From: Prevotellaceae bacterium
Lineage (GTDB): Bacteria > Bacteroidota > Bacteroidia > Bacteroidales > Bacteroidaceae
Assembly (NCBI GenBank): GCA_030531085.1
Contig: JAUNOM010000008.1
Coordinates: forward strand, 1 to 64,000
Reading direction: 5' to 3'
DNA length: 64,000 nt
The notes beneath the pieces are model-generated. The model had not been told where the DNA came from. It did no database searches and was given only the letters and a program-made list of their open reading frames with translations. Below are positions 21,300 through 30,495 of this stretch, one piece after another. Position numbers and translations under genes: made by a program. Position 1 is the first letter of the stretch. Each line of letters starts with the position of its first letter.

Positions 21300-22514
21300 A
21301 TGAACATAGCTGTATTACATTCGGGCAATGCTGGCTTCTTTCCACGGTATTATTGTGCTTTGGTGAGTGCTGCTCAAACAGAGGGGAATGAGATAGCTCT
21401 TTTCTCTCCTAACAGTGGGCGAAACAGGCGTAACAGGTTGCCATGTCAGATAACTTGGGGAACACGTTTGAATTGGTTCGTTCACTCACGGTTGTATAAA
21501 CTTACGGGCATGGAGGATGTTTTCTCCTTTTGGGAAACAATGGCTCTCCTTTTTAAATTAGAAAAATATGTCCCTGATGTCATACATCTCAATCTTGTAA
21601 ATGATAAGATCATAAATATGCCCTTGTTTACTTATTATGTAAACAAAAGGAATATTCCTGTAGTCTGGACCATGCACGACTGTCGAGCCTTTACGGGCGG
21701 TTGTCCTTATTTCGATGAGATAGGTTGTGACCGGTGGAAAACAGGGTGCGGTCAATGTAAACAAAGTAAGACATGGATAGACGGAACGCACATCGTGTGG
21801 AAAATACGTAGGCGCTGGCATGCTGGTATTAAGAACCTGACAATAGTCACTCCGTCAGAGTGGCTTGCCAGTTTTGTCAGGGAGTCGTTTCTTGGCAAGC
21901 ATCCCATAAAAGTGATATACAACGGGGTTGATACCACATCATTCTCAAAGCCAAGCAATTTAGATGTTCGCAGTAAATATAATATTGCCAATAATAAGAA
22001 AATAGTATTAGGATGTGCCATTAATTGGGAAGCTAGAAAAGGCCTGCATTTCTTTGAAACATTGGCAGACATGCTGCCTTCTGACTATCAGATTGTTCTT
22101 GTCGGTGGAATAGATGCAATCCGCCAAGGCCGTCTTAAGAAGAAAGGCGTTATTTGTACGGGGCGTACTTCCACATTAGATGAGATGGTGGCGTGGTATC
22201 AGCGTGCATCTGTATTCTGCAATCCCACGTTGGCAGACAATTTCCCTACCACAAACATCGAGTCACTTGCAGCAGGAACGCCGATAGTTACATTCCGTAC
22301 AGGAGGTAGTCCTGAGACCGTTGACGATAAGACAGGCATTGTGATTGAGCAAGGAAATATTCAGGCACTTAGCGAAGCAGTGCAAACAATCTGTGAGCAT
22401 CGCGACAGATATACTTCTGATGCTTGCTATACTCGCTCACAGATGTTTTCAGATGTAAATTATAAGGAATATATAAAATTGTTTTATTCCGTGAAAATTT
22501 TTTTTGATGAATAG
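21300..22514 (+). CDS. Glycosyltransferase family 4
   Basis: This 404-residue GT-B enzyme shows HDCRAFTGGCPYFDEIGCDRW in the N-terminal domain, a pattern seen in GT4 enzymes of the WcaC type. The C-terminal donor-binding block is NIESLAAGTPIVTFRTGGSPE with the E-x7-E-type arrangement. It should add one sugar from a nucleotide donor to the growing lipid-linked repeat unit at the inner face of the membrane. Donor and linkage cannot be told. It is followed after 3 bp by another glycosyltransferase gene. Confidence 0.88.
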   Translation: MNIAVLHSGNAGFFPRYYCALVSAAQTEGNEIALFSPNSGRNRRNRLPCQITWGTRLNWFVHSRLYKLTGMEDVFSFWETMALLFKLEKYVPDVIHLNLVNDKIINMPLFTYYVNKRNIPVVWTMHDCRAFTGGCPYFDEIGCDRWKTGCGQCKQSKTWIDGTHIVWKIRRRWHAGIKNLTIVTPSEWLASFVRESFLGKHPIKVIYNGVDTTSFSKPSNLDVRSKYNIANNKKIVLGCAINWEARKGLHFFETLADMLPSDYQIVLVGGIDAIRQGRLKKKGVICTGRTSTLDEMVAWYQRASVFCNPTLADNFPTTNIESLAAGTPIVTFRTGGSPETVDDKTGIVIEQGNIQALSEAVQTICEHRDRYTSDACYTRSQMFSDVNYKEYIKLFYSVKIFFDE

Positions 22515-22517
22515 GTT

Positions 22518-23573
22518 ATGACAAAACTTCTTGTTATTTCAGATATCCGTAGTAACTCAGTCAATGGTGTTTCGACAGGTCATTATGTTCCTGTTGCACG
22601 AATGTATGCAAAATTATTTGCAGGTATTGTTAATGTAAAAGTTGCAGGAGGGACGGTATATGCTAACTATTTTAGTGATACGGAATTGTTGTCTCTACCT
22701 TATTCTGTCTCTCATACGTCTTTGTTGGGACGATTGAATATCTTAAAGAATTGTAGAGCTTTGTTTGGGTATAACAAAGGAAATATAATTGTAATGCAGC
22801 ATAGTGCTGTAGTAACTGCTCTGATTGGAATATTCTTGTTTTATCATGGAAATTCCAATCTTTATATGATTTTATATAATAATGAAGCAAAACGTTCTTT
22901 TATAAGCCGATGTTTTTTTGGCTTGGTTAAAACTAAAATATCAGGAATTATATGTCCAAATGATGACATTGGTCGTTTGTATAATCTTCCTTACTGTGTT
23001 GTGCCTGACTATATATATGTAGGTGATAGTAATAAACAACCTTTGTTGGCATTTGAAGATAAAACTTATGACTTTTGTATTGTAGGTAGAATTGCTCCTG
23101 GTAAGGGAGTTGTAGAGTGTGCAAGGAAATTAGTTGGTTCGCATTATAAGATTCTTATTGCAGGTAAACCAGAGAATGAGATATTAGAGAACGCATTATA
23201 TGAAGTGTGCCGTAAAGCTGATAATATAACGCTAAGATTTGGATATGTTTCAGACGAAGATTATTCTTCATATTTATCTCAAAGCAGATATACGATTTTA
23301 AATTATCAGGGAGAATATTCTAAGAGAAGTAGTGGTGTCGTATATGATACTATTTTTGCTGGCGTCCCTGTTATCGGATGTCGTTGTTCCGCACTTCAGT
23401 TCGTAGAGGATGAGCATATCGGTTATCTATATGATTCTCTTGATGATTTTGATGTCTCAAAAGTTATGAAGTGTGAACGATATAATGATTATTTAAAGGC
23501 AATAGATTTATATAGAGCTAAGCACAAGGAATATAGAATAAAACTCGAACAATTTCTAAAAATTAAAGAATAA
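22518..23573 (+). CDS. Glycosyltransferase (GT-B fold, GT4-like)
   Basis: The 351 residues have a divergent N-terminal half (MTKLLVISDIRSNSVNGVST) and a recognisable C-terminal Rossmann half: FCIVGRIAPGKGVVECARKL, then FGYVSDEDYSSYLSQSRYTI and VVYDTIFAGVPVIGCRC. It probably adds a sugar to the repeat unit. The gene is very AT-rich. It starts 3 bp after the preceding glycosyltransferase and ends 2 bp before the next gene, so translation is probably coupled. Confidence 0.78.
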   Translation: MTKLLVISDIRSNSVNGVSTGHYVPVARMYAKLFAGIVNVKVAGGTVYANYFSDTELLSLPYSVSHTSLLGRLNILKNCRALFGYNKGNIIVMQHSAVVTALIGIFLFYHGNSNLYMILYNNEAKRSFISRCFFGLVKTKISGIICPNDDIGRLYNLPYCVVPDYIYVGDSNKQPLLAFEDKTYDFCIVGRIAPGKGVVECARKLVGSHYKILIAGKPENEILENALYEVCRKADNITLRFGYVSDEDYSSYLSQSRYTILNYQGEYSKRSSGVVYDTIFAGVPVIGCRCSALQFVEDEHIGYLYDSLDDFDVSKVMKCERYNDYLKAIDLYRAKHKEYRIKLEQFLKIKE

Positions 23574-23575
23574 AT

Positions 23576-24196
23576 ATGTCTGATAATATTTACATATTCA
23601 ATATGTGGGGAGGCTCACGAGCCCAATCCGTATTCAATGTTATAGTTTATTGTTGGAGGTTGTGGCGTACTTCATTATGTCAACTTAGTTATATGCTGTG
23701 TTCAAAAAAGAAGAAGCAATTAATAATGAGTGATGTTGGCACTTATGCGAATCTTATTAGTATGCTCGTTTTTTTCAAGTATTATAGAACACTATTTTAT
23801 CATCGGTTAGGAAAAAAGTCTATTCTTATCTCATGGTTACTCTCTGGAGATAAAACAGTTATAGTACCATTCAGTACCCCTATAGGAAGATCTGCGAATT
23901 TCATACATAATTATGGTTCGCATCTTAATGCCAAATCTATTGGCGATAATTTTCGTTGTTATCAATATGTAGTTATGGGTAACAAGCGTTTTAGAGACAA
24001 AGGTAGACCTGTTATTGGCAATAATGTAACCTGTGCAACAGGGGTTGTTATTGTTGGAGATATTACAATTGGTAATAATGTGCAAATAGCAGCAAATGCC
24101 TTTGTGAATAGATCTATACCTGATAATTGTGTGGTTATGGGAAACCCTGCAAGAATTGTCAAACGTGATGGAATATCCATAGAATGTAAGATTTAA
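23576..24196 (+). CDS. Serine acetyltransferase-like hexapeptide transferase
   Basis: The 206 residues have a helical N-terminus and a C-terminal left-handed beta-helix made of hexapeptide repeats (IGRSANFIHNYGSHLNAKSIG; IGNNVTCATGVVIVGDITIG; NNVQIAANAFVNRSIPDNCV) closing with VVMGNPARIVKRDG. The arrangement is like CysE-type acetyltransferases used in polysaccharide loci, so O-acetylation of a sugar of the repeat unit is likely. The start at 23576 is 2 bp after the preceding stop; the ATG at residue 10 (MWGGSRAQS) is an alternative. Confidence 0.8.
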   Translation: MSDNIYIFNMWGGSRAQSVFNVIVYCWRLWRTSLCQLSYMLCSKKKKQLIMSDVGTYANLISMLVFFKYYRTLFYHRLGKKSILISWLLSGDKTVIVPFSTPIGRSANFIHNYGSHLNAKSIGDNFRCYQYVVMGNKRFRDKGRPVIGNNVTCATGVVIVGDITIGNNVQIAANAFVNRSIPDNCVVMGNPARIVKRDGISIECKI

Positions 24197-24263
24197 AAGG
24201 ATGTTACCATAAAATGTATGGTGGAAATTTTATAGAACATAAAGGATACGATCGTTTATAAGA

Positions 24264-24443
24264 ATGTCGGTTATGTTTCATTTTGGAGTTCAGAAAAAAC
24301 GAGGAGATAGAGCGGACTATCTAGCATCTGTATTATCTCCCAAACAGTATCCGTGTTATATTCTTGTTTTTAATGATAATTGGAATGATTATGGTTTACT
24401 ATACATGGTTTTGTCTGTATTATATTCAATCAAAAATAGATAA
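24264..24443 (+). CDS. Possible small ORF of 59 residues in the operon gap
   Basis: The 354-bp gap between the two hexapeptide transferase genes holds this frame (it begins MSVMFHFGVQKKRGDRADYL). I do not recognise it. It is strongly charged at the start and aromatic later (YPCYILVFNDNWNDYG), which looks more protein-like than random AT-rich sequence. It could be a remnant of a larger gene or a chance frame. The rest of the gap (24197-24263, 24444-24550) shows nothing I can name. Confidence 0.25.
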   Translation: MSVMFHFGVQKKRGDRADYLASVLSPKQYPCYILVFNDNWNDYGLLYMVLSVLYSIKNR

Positions 24444-24550
24444 AAACCGTATGTTTTTTGTTTAATGAACTCTGAAAGCATCTGTGTATCAATGGTTATG
24501 ACAATATAGTTAAACTTTGTGAGTAAATTTATACATAAATATACATTATA

Positions 24551-25067
24551 GTGAAAAGGATTTATTTATTTTTGTACTATGCACTACTGCAACATATTCC
24601 TATGCAGCCAATGCCTGGGTATAGAATTGGCTATATTCTAAGATATTGGGTGGTAAAACATATTCTTGGTAATCGCTGTGGAACAGATGTAGTGGTGAAA
24701 GATTGTTGCTATTTTGGTAACGGAAGTAGGCTAACGGTAGGTGACAGAAGTCAATTGGGGCAGAATGCCAGATTGAATGGTAGAATTACTATTGGGGCTG
24801 ATTGTCTGATGGGACCTGATGTAGTGATGATGGCAACCAGCCACGGCTATGAAAGGACTGATATTCCAATGATACAACAATTAGGTTGGTAGAAAGCAAT
24901 AAAGATTGGTAATAATTGTTGGATTGGTACAAGATGCATTATACTTCCTGGCGTAGAAATTGGAGACAATTGTATTGTTGGCAGTGGAGCTGTTGTAACA
25001 CGTTCCTTTCCTGCCAACAGTATAATTGGGGTGGGTACCTGCAAGATTACTTAAAACGAGAAAATGA
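24551..25067 (+). pseudogene. Broken WcaF-like acetyltransferase (in-frame TAG and frameshift)
   Basis: A GTG start gives 113 residues of a hexapeptide O-acetyltransferase (LTVGDRSQLGQNARLNGRI; GPDVVMMATSHGYERTDIPM), which then meet a TAG at 24890-24892. The same frame continues after the stop with the missing half (KIGNNCWIGTRCIILPGVEI; VVTRSFPANSIIG). A second lesion, one extra base in the run at 25028-25035, throws the end out of frame. The shifted frame reads VPARLLKTRK and stops at 25065-25067, overlapping the next gene's ATG as ATGA, like the other junctions of this operon. So the intact ancestor ended exactly there. The gene is probably inactive, unless the TAG is read through. Confidence 0.82.
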
Positions 25068-26374
25068 AGAAAACAATGAATAGAATAGAATTATTTAACA
25101 AACTGATAGTCTTAATTCAGAAATATAGTATTCCTTATGCTATTGTAGGACGCACAGAAGAATATCCAACGAATATTGGCAGTGATATAGATATTGTAAT
25201 ACCACGTAATAGGATATCTGATTTTCACCGAATGATTTGGGAGATTGAAGATGAAAATACAAAAGTGGTTCAAATGTTCCAGCATGAGATAGTTGCATTC
25301 TATTATGTGGTTTTTCATTTTGACGGTAATGAACGCATCTATATACAACCTGATGTTTGTACAGACTATTATCGTAAAGGACGTTTGTTATTGACAGCAG
25401 ACTATTTGTTACAAGGGTATAGAGAAGCAACTCAAGGAGGGTTTAATGTTCTATCCTCGGAAAAGGAATTTATCTATTATCTATTAAAGAAAATAGACAA
25501 AAGGAAGCTGTCAAAGGATCAGTTTGGACATATACGCTATTCTTATTTAGAAAATAGAGATGCTGCAAAGACAGAAGCTTCAGCATTTTGGATGGATGAT
25601 GATTCGAGCATCATATTTCAATCACTTGACAAAAATGATTATGAACTAATGTTGTCAAACTTGGAACGACTGCAAGAGGGTATACATTCATCACATAGAA
25701 AAAGAATGTCGGATATAGTAAAAGATATTTATCTGAAATTTAGTAGAATCATAAAGCCGACAGGATTTGTAATTGCTGTTATGGGACCTGACGGAAGTGG
25801 AAAAACTACTGTAATGAATCAATTTAAGGAAGACATAGAGCCAGCATTCAGAAGAATACAGCAGTTTCATCTGTTCCCAATACCGCAAACTGGGAAAGAA
25901 CAGGTGAATGAGAATCCACATGGCAAGAAGAAACGTGGTTTCATTCTTTCTTTCATGAAACTTATTTATTTCATTTTGATCTATACTTTAGGATATTTGA
26001 AATTAGTTGCTCCTAAGAAAATACGTAGCACGCTGACAATTTTCGACAGATATTATGATGATATATTGGTTGACCCCATACGATATAGGAATGGAACCCT
26101 GCCGTTTGTAGTGAAGATATTCCGTTTGTTTATTCCTAAACCAGAATTGTGGTTTTTCTTAGATTGTCCTACAGATGTTATTCAGGCACGTAAATCTGAA
26201 GTGTCTCCAGAGGAGACGGAACGACAAAGGAAAACATACTTACGACTTGCTGAAACCAAAAAGAACAGTATTATATTGAATACAAATAGAGACGTAAAAG
26301 AAATCTCTATAGAAGCTTGCCGATGTATTTGCGACATATTGAATAAACGTGCAATAAAGAGATATAAACGATGA
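25064..26374 (+). CDS. Nucleotidyltransferase-like plus thymidylate-kinase-like fusion protein
   Basis: This 436-residue protein has two parts. The N-terminal part carries GSDIDIVIP (Gly39-Ser40, Asp41 and Asp43), the signature of the pol-beta-type nucleotidyltransferase fold. The C-terminal part has a P-loop GPDGSGKTT (241-249) and FDRYYDDILVDP, like thymidylate kinases. Similar proteins occur in surface-polysaccharide loci, where no reaction has been firmly shown to my knowledge; phosphorylation of a sugar or a lipid carrier is possible. Its ATG overlaps the end of the broken acetyltransferase by 4 bp, and it overlaps the next gene by ATGA. Confidence 0.72.
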   Translation: MKKTMNRIELFNKLIVLIQKYSIPYAIVGRTEEYPTNIGSDIDIVIPRNRISDFHRMIWEIEDENTKVVQMFQHEIVAFYYVVFHFDGNERIYIQPDVCTDYYRKGRLLLTADYLLQGYREATQGGFNVLSSEKEFIYYLLKKIDKRKLSKDQFGHIRYSYLENRDAAKTEASAFWMDDDSSIIFQSLDKNDYELMLSNLERLQEGIHSSHRKRMSDIVKDIYLKFSRIIKPTGFVIAVMGPDGSGKTTVMNQFKEDIEPAFRRIQQFHLFPIPQTGKEQVNENPHGKKKRGFILSFMKLIYFILIYTLGYLKLVAPKKIRSTLTIFDRYYDDILVDPIRYRNGTLPFVVKIFRLFIPKPELWFFLDCPTDVIQARKSEVSPEETERQRKTYLRLAETKKNSIILNTNRDVKEISIEACRCICDILNKRAIKRYKR

Positions 26375-27597
26375 AAATCCTTTTATTAGCATATGCGTGC
26401 GAACCAGACAGAGGTTCCGAACCAGGGGTGGGGTGGAAATGGGCTTTAAATTTAGCCAAAGACAGAACTAAAGATATATATGTATTGACAAGAAGCAACA
26501 ACAGGGAAAGTGTTGATGCTTATTGGACAAAGAATATTTGTCCTAATAATCTCCATTTTTTCTACTATGACTTGCCCACGCCATTTATATGGGGTAAGCA
26601 TCATGGTCTGCCGGTGAATATTTATTATTCTATATGGTTGCAGGGATGTGTTGGGTATATGCTGGAATTACATATGAAGTTTGAATTTGATATGGTACAT
26701 CATATCACTTTTGGTGTGTATAGAGATGTATGCCCTATCTATAAATTAAAAATTCCTTATGTGCTTGGTCCGTTGGGAGGAGGAGAGGCCACTCCATCTG
26801 GAATGATGAAAATGTACTCAGTAAAAGAGACTGTAAGTGAAAGATTTAGAGGTCTTGTTAATAAAATATCTTTATTGAATCCATGCTTGCACAAATCATT
26901 TGACCACGCTTCTTTAATATTCACAAAGACAAAAGAGACTCAAACCACACTTCACAAATGGAGATACAAAACATTGATTAATCTTGAAATAGGAATAGAT
27001 AAGACTTATAAACAAAATAAACAGGAACGAGATAAAGAACTATTTATTTTTGTAGGGCGTTTCGTACATTGGAAAGGCGTAAAACTCGCATTAAAAGCTT
27101 TCTGTATATTTCAAAAGGCGCATCCATCTGCAAAGATGCTTTTCATTGGCAAGGGTGATATGCAATCGTATATCAATAGAATTGCGATGGAAAACGGACT
27201 GGATAACAATATTCAGATTATTCCATGGATAAGTCAGAAAGAACTTGCATTTTATTATGATAAAAGTTGTGCAATGCTTTTCCCCAGTCTTCATGATAGC
27301 AGTGGTAATGTTGTCTTGGAAGCATTGTCCCATGGTTTGCCCGTAATATGTTTGGATTGTGGTGGTCCTGTTGGTATTCTTGGGGATAATCTTATGGAGA
27401 TGGTGGAGCCTACAGCAAACAGGTCTGTAGATTGTGTCGCAAATGGATTGGCAATGAAAATGGCAATGCTGTCTTCTGATTCATTAAAATATAGTGGTAT
27501 CAGTAGAAAATGCTTGGAGCGTGCGGGCATGATGCTATGGGAAAATACAATATCAAATACCTATAAGTTAATTGAAGAAAAGTTATCTTTACAATGA
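26371..27597 (+). CDS. Glycosyltransferase family 4
   Basis: This 408-residue GT-B enzyme starts MKILLLAYACEPDRGSEPGV, a common opening of GT4 members in Bacteroidota polysaccharide loci. The C-terminal donor site shows FVGRFVHWKGVKLALKAF, FPSLHDSSGNVVLEALSHG and CLDCGGPVGIL. It should transfer one sugar to the repeat unit. It overlaps both neighbours by ATGA, which suggests tight translational coupling. Confidence 0.88.
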   Translation: MKILLLAYACEPDRGSEPGVGWKWALNLAKDRTKDIYVLTRSNNRESVDAYWTKNICPNNLHFFYYDLPTPFIWGKHHGLPVNIYYSIWLQGCVGYMLELHMKFEFDMVHHITFGVYRDVCPIYKLKIPYVLGPLGGGEATPSGMMKMYSVKETVSERFRGLVNKISLLNPCLHKSFDHASLIFTKTKETQTTLHKWRYKTLINLEIGIDKTYKQNKQERDKELFIFVGRFVHWKGVKLALKAFCIFQKAHPSAKMLFIGKGDMQSYINRIAMENGLDNNIQIIPWISQKELAFYYDKSCAMLFPSLHDSSGNVVLEALSHGLPVICLDCGGPVGILGDNLMEMVEPTANRSVDCVANGLAMKMAMLSSDSLKYSGISRKCLERAGMMLWENTISNTYKLIEEKLSLQ

Positions 27598-28505
27598 AAT
27601 TCTATCGTTTCAAGACATTTACAACATCTTATTATTTCCCCGAACTTGACAATGCACACCAATATATGTATGGTTTGTATAGTGCGTATGGTGGGCAGTT
27701 GTCAAGCGTTTATTGGTGGTTGTTCCGTAAATGTCGTATTGTAAGGTGGTTTTCTGTAGTTGACGAAAAGCGCCTGAATTTTCCTTATAGTCTTATCCGT
27801 AAGGTTGACGGCACCGATAGCTTGATGTCGTTTAATATGGGATCGCCAGGAGTAGAACAGAAGATATCTATCCTCGGTTATGATAATATTACAGCAGAAC
27901 CATTTTTTGCAAAGTTTTCTCAGAAACCTGCGGCTCGTAGTCTTACAGAAAATGAAATCCGGGTATATCGTATTTTGAATGAAACTATGCTTACGCCCAA
28001 GCTATTAGGATGTAGTCATGGTGAAGATTATGATTACCTAAAAGCCGAGTATATACCGGGTGCACGACCTCAGACACGAGAACTGACAGATGATGTGGTA
28101 CAGTTATGCTTAATGCTTGCACAGCATCATCTTACAGAGAAGCGGACAGATGCTTCAGAATTGACGATATGTTTATCACATGGTGATTTTTGTCCGTGGA
28201 ATATTCTTGTTTCTGATAAGGGAATGCGGCTCATAGACTGGGAACTGGCAGATGATCGTCCACTTGGTTTTGATTTGTTCACATATATATGTCAAGTTTC
28301 TGCATTATTCACTCCTGAAAAAACTCTACAGAAGAGTATAGATGAGGCAGACGAAAAAGTGAAGTATTATTTCAACGCTTTGGGGATTGTTGACTATCTG
28401 CCTTACCTGCGGGCTTTTGCAGAGGAGAAAATCGAATATGAACGTAGCAAGGGTAATAATCGCCTGCTTGTTAAATATGAAGAACTGTTATCAATATTAA
28501 TATGA
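27594..28505 (+). CDS. Aminoglycoside/choline-kinase-like phosphotransferase
   Basis: The 303 residues contain the catalytic block of the protein-kinase-like APH family: HGDFCPWNILV with His196-Gly197-Asp198, followed by RLIDWELADDRPLGFDLFTY, where the Asp of IDWE binds metal. The N-terminal lobe is short and divergent. In a polysaccharide locus the likely target is a sugar, choline, or a lipid-linked intermediate rather than an antibiotic. It overlaps the glycosyltransferase genes on both sides by 4 bp. It is one of two kinase-like products in this operon. Confidence 0.75.
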   Translation: MKFYRFKTFTTSYYFPELDNAHQYMYGLYSAYGGQLSSVYWWLFRKCRIVRWFSVVDEKRLNFPYSLIRKVDGTDSLMSFNMGSPGVEQKISILGYDNITAEPFFAKFSQKPAARSLTENEIRVYRILNETMLTPKLLGCSHGEDYDYLKAEYIPGARPQTRELTDDVVQLCLMLAQHHLTEKRTDASELTICLSHGDFCPWNILVSDKGMRLIDWELADDRPLGFDLFTYICQVSALFTPEKTLQKSIDEADEKVKYYFNALGIVDYLPYLRAFAEEKIEYERSKGNNRLLVKYEELLSILI

Positions 28506-29617
28506 CAAAATCTACAATCCTTTTTATTCTTCATCTTCCTCCACCCGTTCATGGAGCGGCAATGGTGGGCAAGTATATTCATGACAGCCATGTGATAAAC
28601 GAGGCATTCGACTGTCATTATATAAATCTGACGACAGCCAAAGATCTTGCCGATATCGGTAAGATTGGCTTTAGAAAGATAAAACATTTTATTTCATTAT
28701 TGCGCCATATTCGTAGAGAAGTGCGAAGCCTGCGACCTCAACTTGTTTATGTTACTCCAAATGCCTGTGGTGGTGCTTTCTATAAAGATTTTGTTGTTGT
28801 GCAGATGCTAAAGTGGATGGGATGCAGAGTCGTAGTGCACTATCATAACAAAGGTGTAGCGACAAGGCAAGACCGTTGGCTTGATGATAAACTGTATAGA
28901 TGTTTCTTTAAGAATTTGAAAGTGATATTATTGGCAGAAACACTGTATGCAGATGTACAAAAATATGTGAAGCGTGAGGATGTGTATATCTGTCCAAATG
29001 GAATACCTGAGACGCTTCAGACAGAACCCAAAGCAAAGCGTAATAATAAAATTCCACGTCTGTTGTTTCTTTCCAATCTTCTTGAGAGCAAAGGGGTAAT
29101 TGTCCTGCTGAATGCCTGTCAGATTTTAAAGAACCAAGGATATAATTTTGTTTGTGATTTTGTAGGCGGCGAGACATCGGAAATTGATGCACAACGTTTT
29201 ATTTGCGAAGTCGAGAAACGTGGATTGAGTGATATTATAATATATCATGGCCGTAAATATGGTGAAGAGAAAGAGACTTTTTTGAAATGTACAGATATAT
29301 TTGTTTTTCCTACTTATTATAAGAATGAGTGTTTCCCGTTAGTACTTCTTGAAGCTATGCAATATGGAGTACCTTGTCTTAGTACGTGTGAAGGTGGTAT
29401 TATAGATATAATAGCAGAAGGTAAGACTGGATTTATTGTTGAAAAGCAGAACGCTGAAGAATTGGCAGAGAGAATAGAACTATTGATAAAGAATCCTCAA
29501 CTGTTGGAACATATAGGAATGTATTCTATAAAAAGATTTCATGATAGGTTTACATTAACGATATTTGAGAATAGAATAAAAGGGATATTTGAAGAACTAT
29601 TGAAAGGTCAAAGATAA
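28502..29617 (+). CDS. Glycosyltransferase family 4
   Basis: The 371 residues open with ILFILHLPPPVHGAAMVGKY, a well-known start of GT4 enzymes in Bacteroidota polysaccharide loci. The C-terminal domain shows LLFLSNLLESKGVIVLLNA and FVFPTYYKNECFPLVLLEAM, then GGIIDIIAEGKTGF. It is expected to add one sugar at the inner face of the inner membrane. Its stop overlaps the start of the WecG-like gene by one base (TAATG). Confidence 0.88.
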   Translation: MTKSTILFILHLPPPVHGAAMVGKYIHDSHVINEAFDCHYINLTTAKDLADIGKIGFRKIKHFISLLRHIRREVRSLRPQLVYVTPNACGGAFYKDFVVVQMLKWMGCRVVVHYHNKGVATRQDRWLDDKLYRCFFKNLKVILLAETLYADVQKYVKREDVYICPNGIPETLQTEPKAKRNNKIPRLLFLSNLLESKGVIVLLNACQILKNQGYNFVCDFVGGETSEIDAQRFICEVEKRGLSDIIIYHGRKYGEEKETFLKCTDIFVFPTYYKNECFPLVLLEAMQYGVPCLSTCEGGIIDIIAEGKTGFIVEKQNAEELAERIELLIKNPQLLEHIGMYSIKRFHDRFTLTIFENRIKGIFEELLKGQR

Positions 29618-30342
29618 TGTTACGATTGAAAGAATTACGTATCCTTGAAAGCCGGGACGCACTTGCTTCCATTCCGCAAGGCAAGAAGCTGATAAATACC
29701 ATTAATGCCCACTCTTTCAATACAGCTCAGCATGACGAGTTGTTTGCGGAGGCATTGAGGAATGGAGATTATCTGATTCCGGATGGAGCAAGTATAGTGA
29801 AGGCCTGTAGGTGGTTGAAGGCGAAGTCACAGCCAAAGGAGAGAGTTGCGGGGTGGGACCTGTTTGAGTTTGAGATGAACAGGCTCAACGAGACTGGTGG
29901 ACGCTGTATGTTCATGGGCAGTTCTCCCAAGGTGCTGGGACTGATAGTGGAGAAGGCTAAGGTGGTTTACCCGAACATAGAGGTAGTGACTTACTCTCCA
30001 CCTTACAAACCTGAGTTCACGGATGAGGAGAATAGGGCTATCATTGATGCCATAAATGCCGCCAATCCCGATTTGCTGTGGATAGGAATGACTGCTCCGA
30101 AGCAGGAGAAGTGGACATATTCTCATTGGAATGAGCTGAATATCCACTGTCATGTTGGAACGATAGGGGCAGTATTCGATTTCTTTGCCGGCACTTATCA
30201 GCGTGCTCCACGCTGGTGGCAGGAACATTCGTTGGAATGGCTGTACAGGTTGGTGAAGGAGCCTCGAAGGATGTGGCGCAGATATATAGTTGGCAATCCG
30301 CTGTTCCTATTGAATGTCAGACGTGAAAAGAGCAAGGGTTAG
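29617..30342 (+). CDS. WecG/TagA/CpsF family glycosyltransferase (GT26)
   Basis: The 241 residues match the WecG/TagA family: NTINAHSFNTAQHDELFAEA, PDGASIVKACRWL, LLWIGMTAPKQEKW and the hallmark GAVFDFFAGTYQRAPRWWQE. Family members transfer N-acetylmannosamine or its uronic acid to a lipid-linked first sugar; they bind the membrane through the C-terminus. Base composition shifts back to that of the flanking housekeeping genes, so this gene may belong to a conserved frame of the locus. As the last gene of the operon it is followed by the hairpin at 30443-30481. Confidence 0.9.
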   Translation: MLRLKELRILESRDALASIPQGKKLINTINAHSFNTAQHDELFAEALRNGDYLIPDGASIVKACRWLKAKSQPKERVAGWDLFEFEMNRLNETGGRCMFMGSSPKVLGLIVEKAKVVYPNIEVVTYSPPYKPEFTDEENRAIIDAINAANPDLLWIGMTAPKQEKWTYSHWNELNIHCHVGTIGAVFDFFAGTYQRAPRWWQEHSLEWLYRLVKEPRRMWRRYIVGNPLFLLNVRREKSKG

Positions 30343-30442
30343 CGTAAGTTTATTTTCTCAAGAAAGATATATATCCAGAACTTTATTGTTTCTATAATAT
30401 GTTTCATTATATGTAAATATAAATCGGGGATAGTAAGTCTTT

Positions 30443-30481
30443 ATAAACGTAGCATTAAGGTTTTCCTTATGCTACGTTTAT
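30443..30481. terminator. Bidirectional terminator between the polysaccharide operon and mnmA
   Basis: TAAACGTAGCATTAAGG (30444-30460) pairs with CCTTATGCTACGTTTA (30465-30480), with one bulged T and a 4-nt TTTT loop. AT-rich ends on both sides allow termination of the rightward wecG-like transcript and the leftward mnmA transcript. Confidence 0.75.
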
Positions 30482-30495
30482 CTTTTATAATAATG

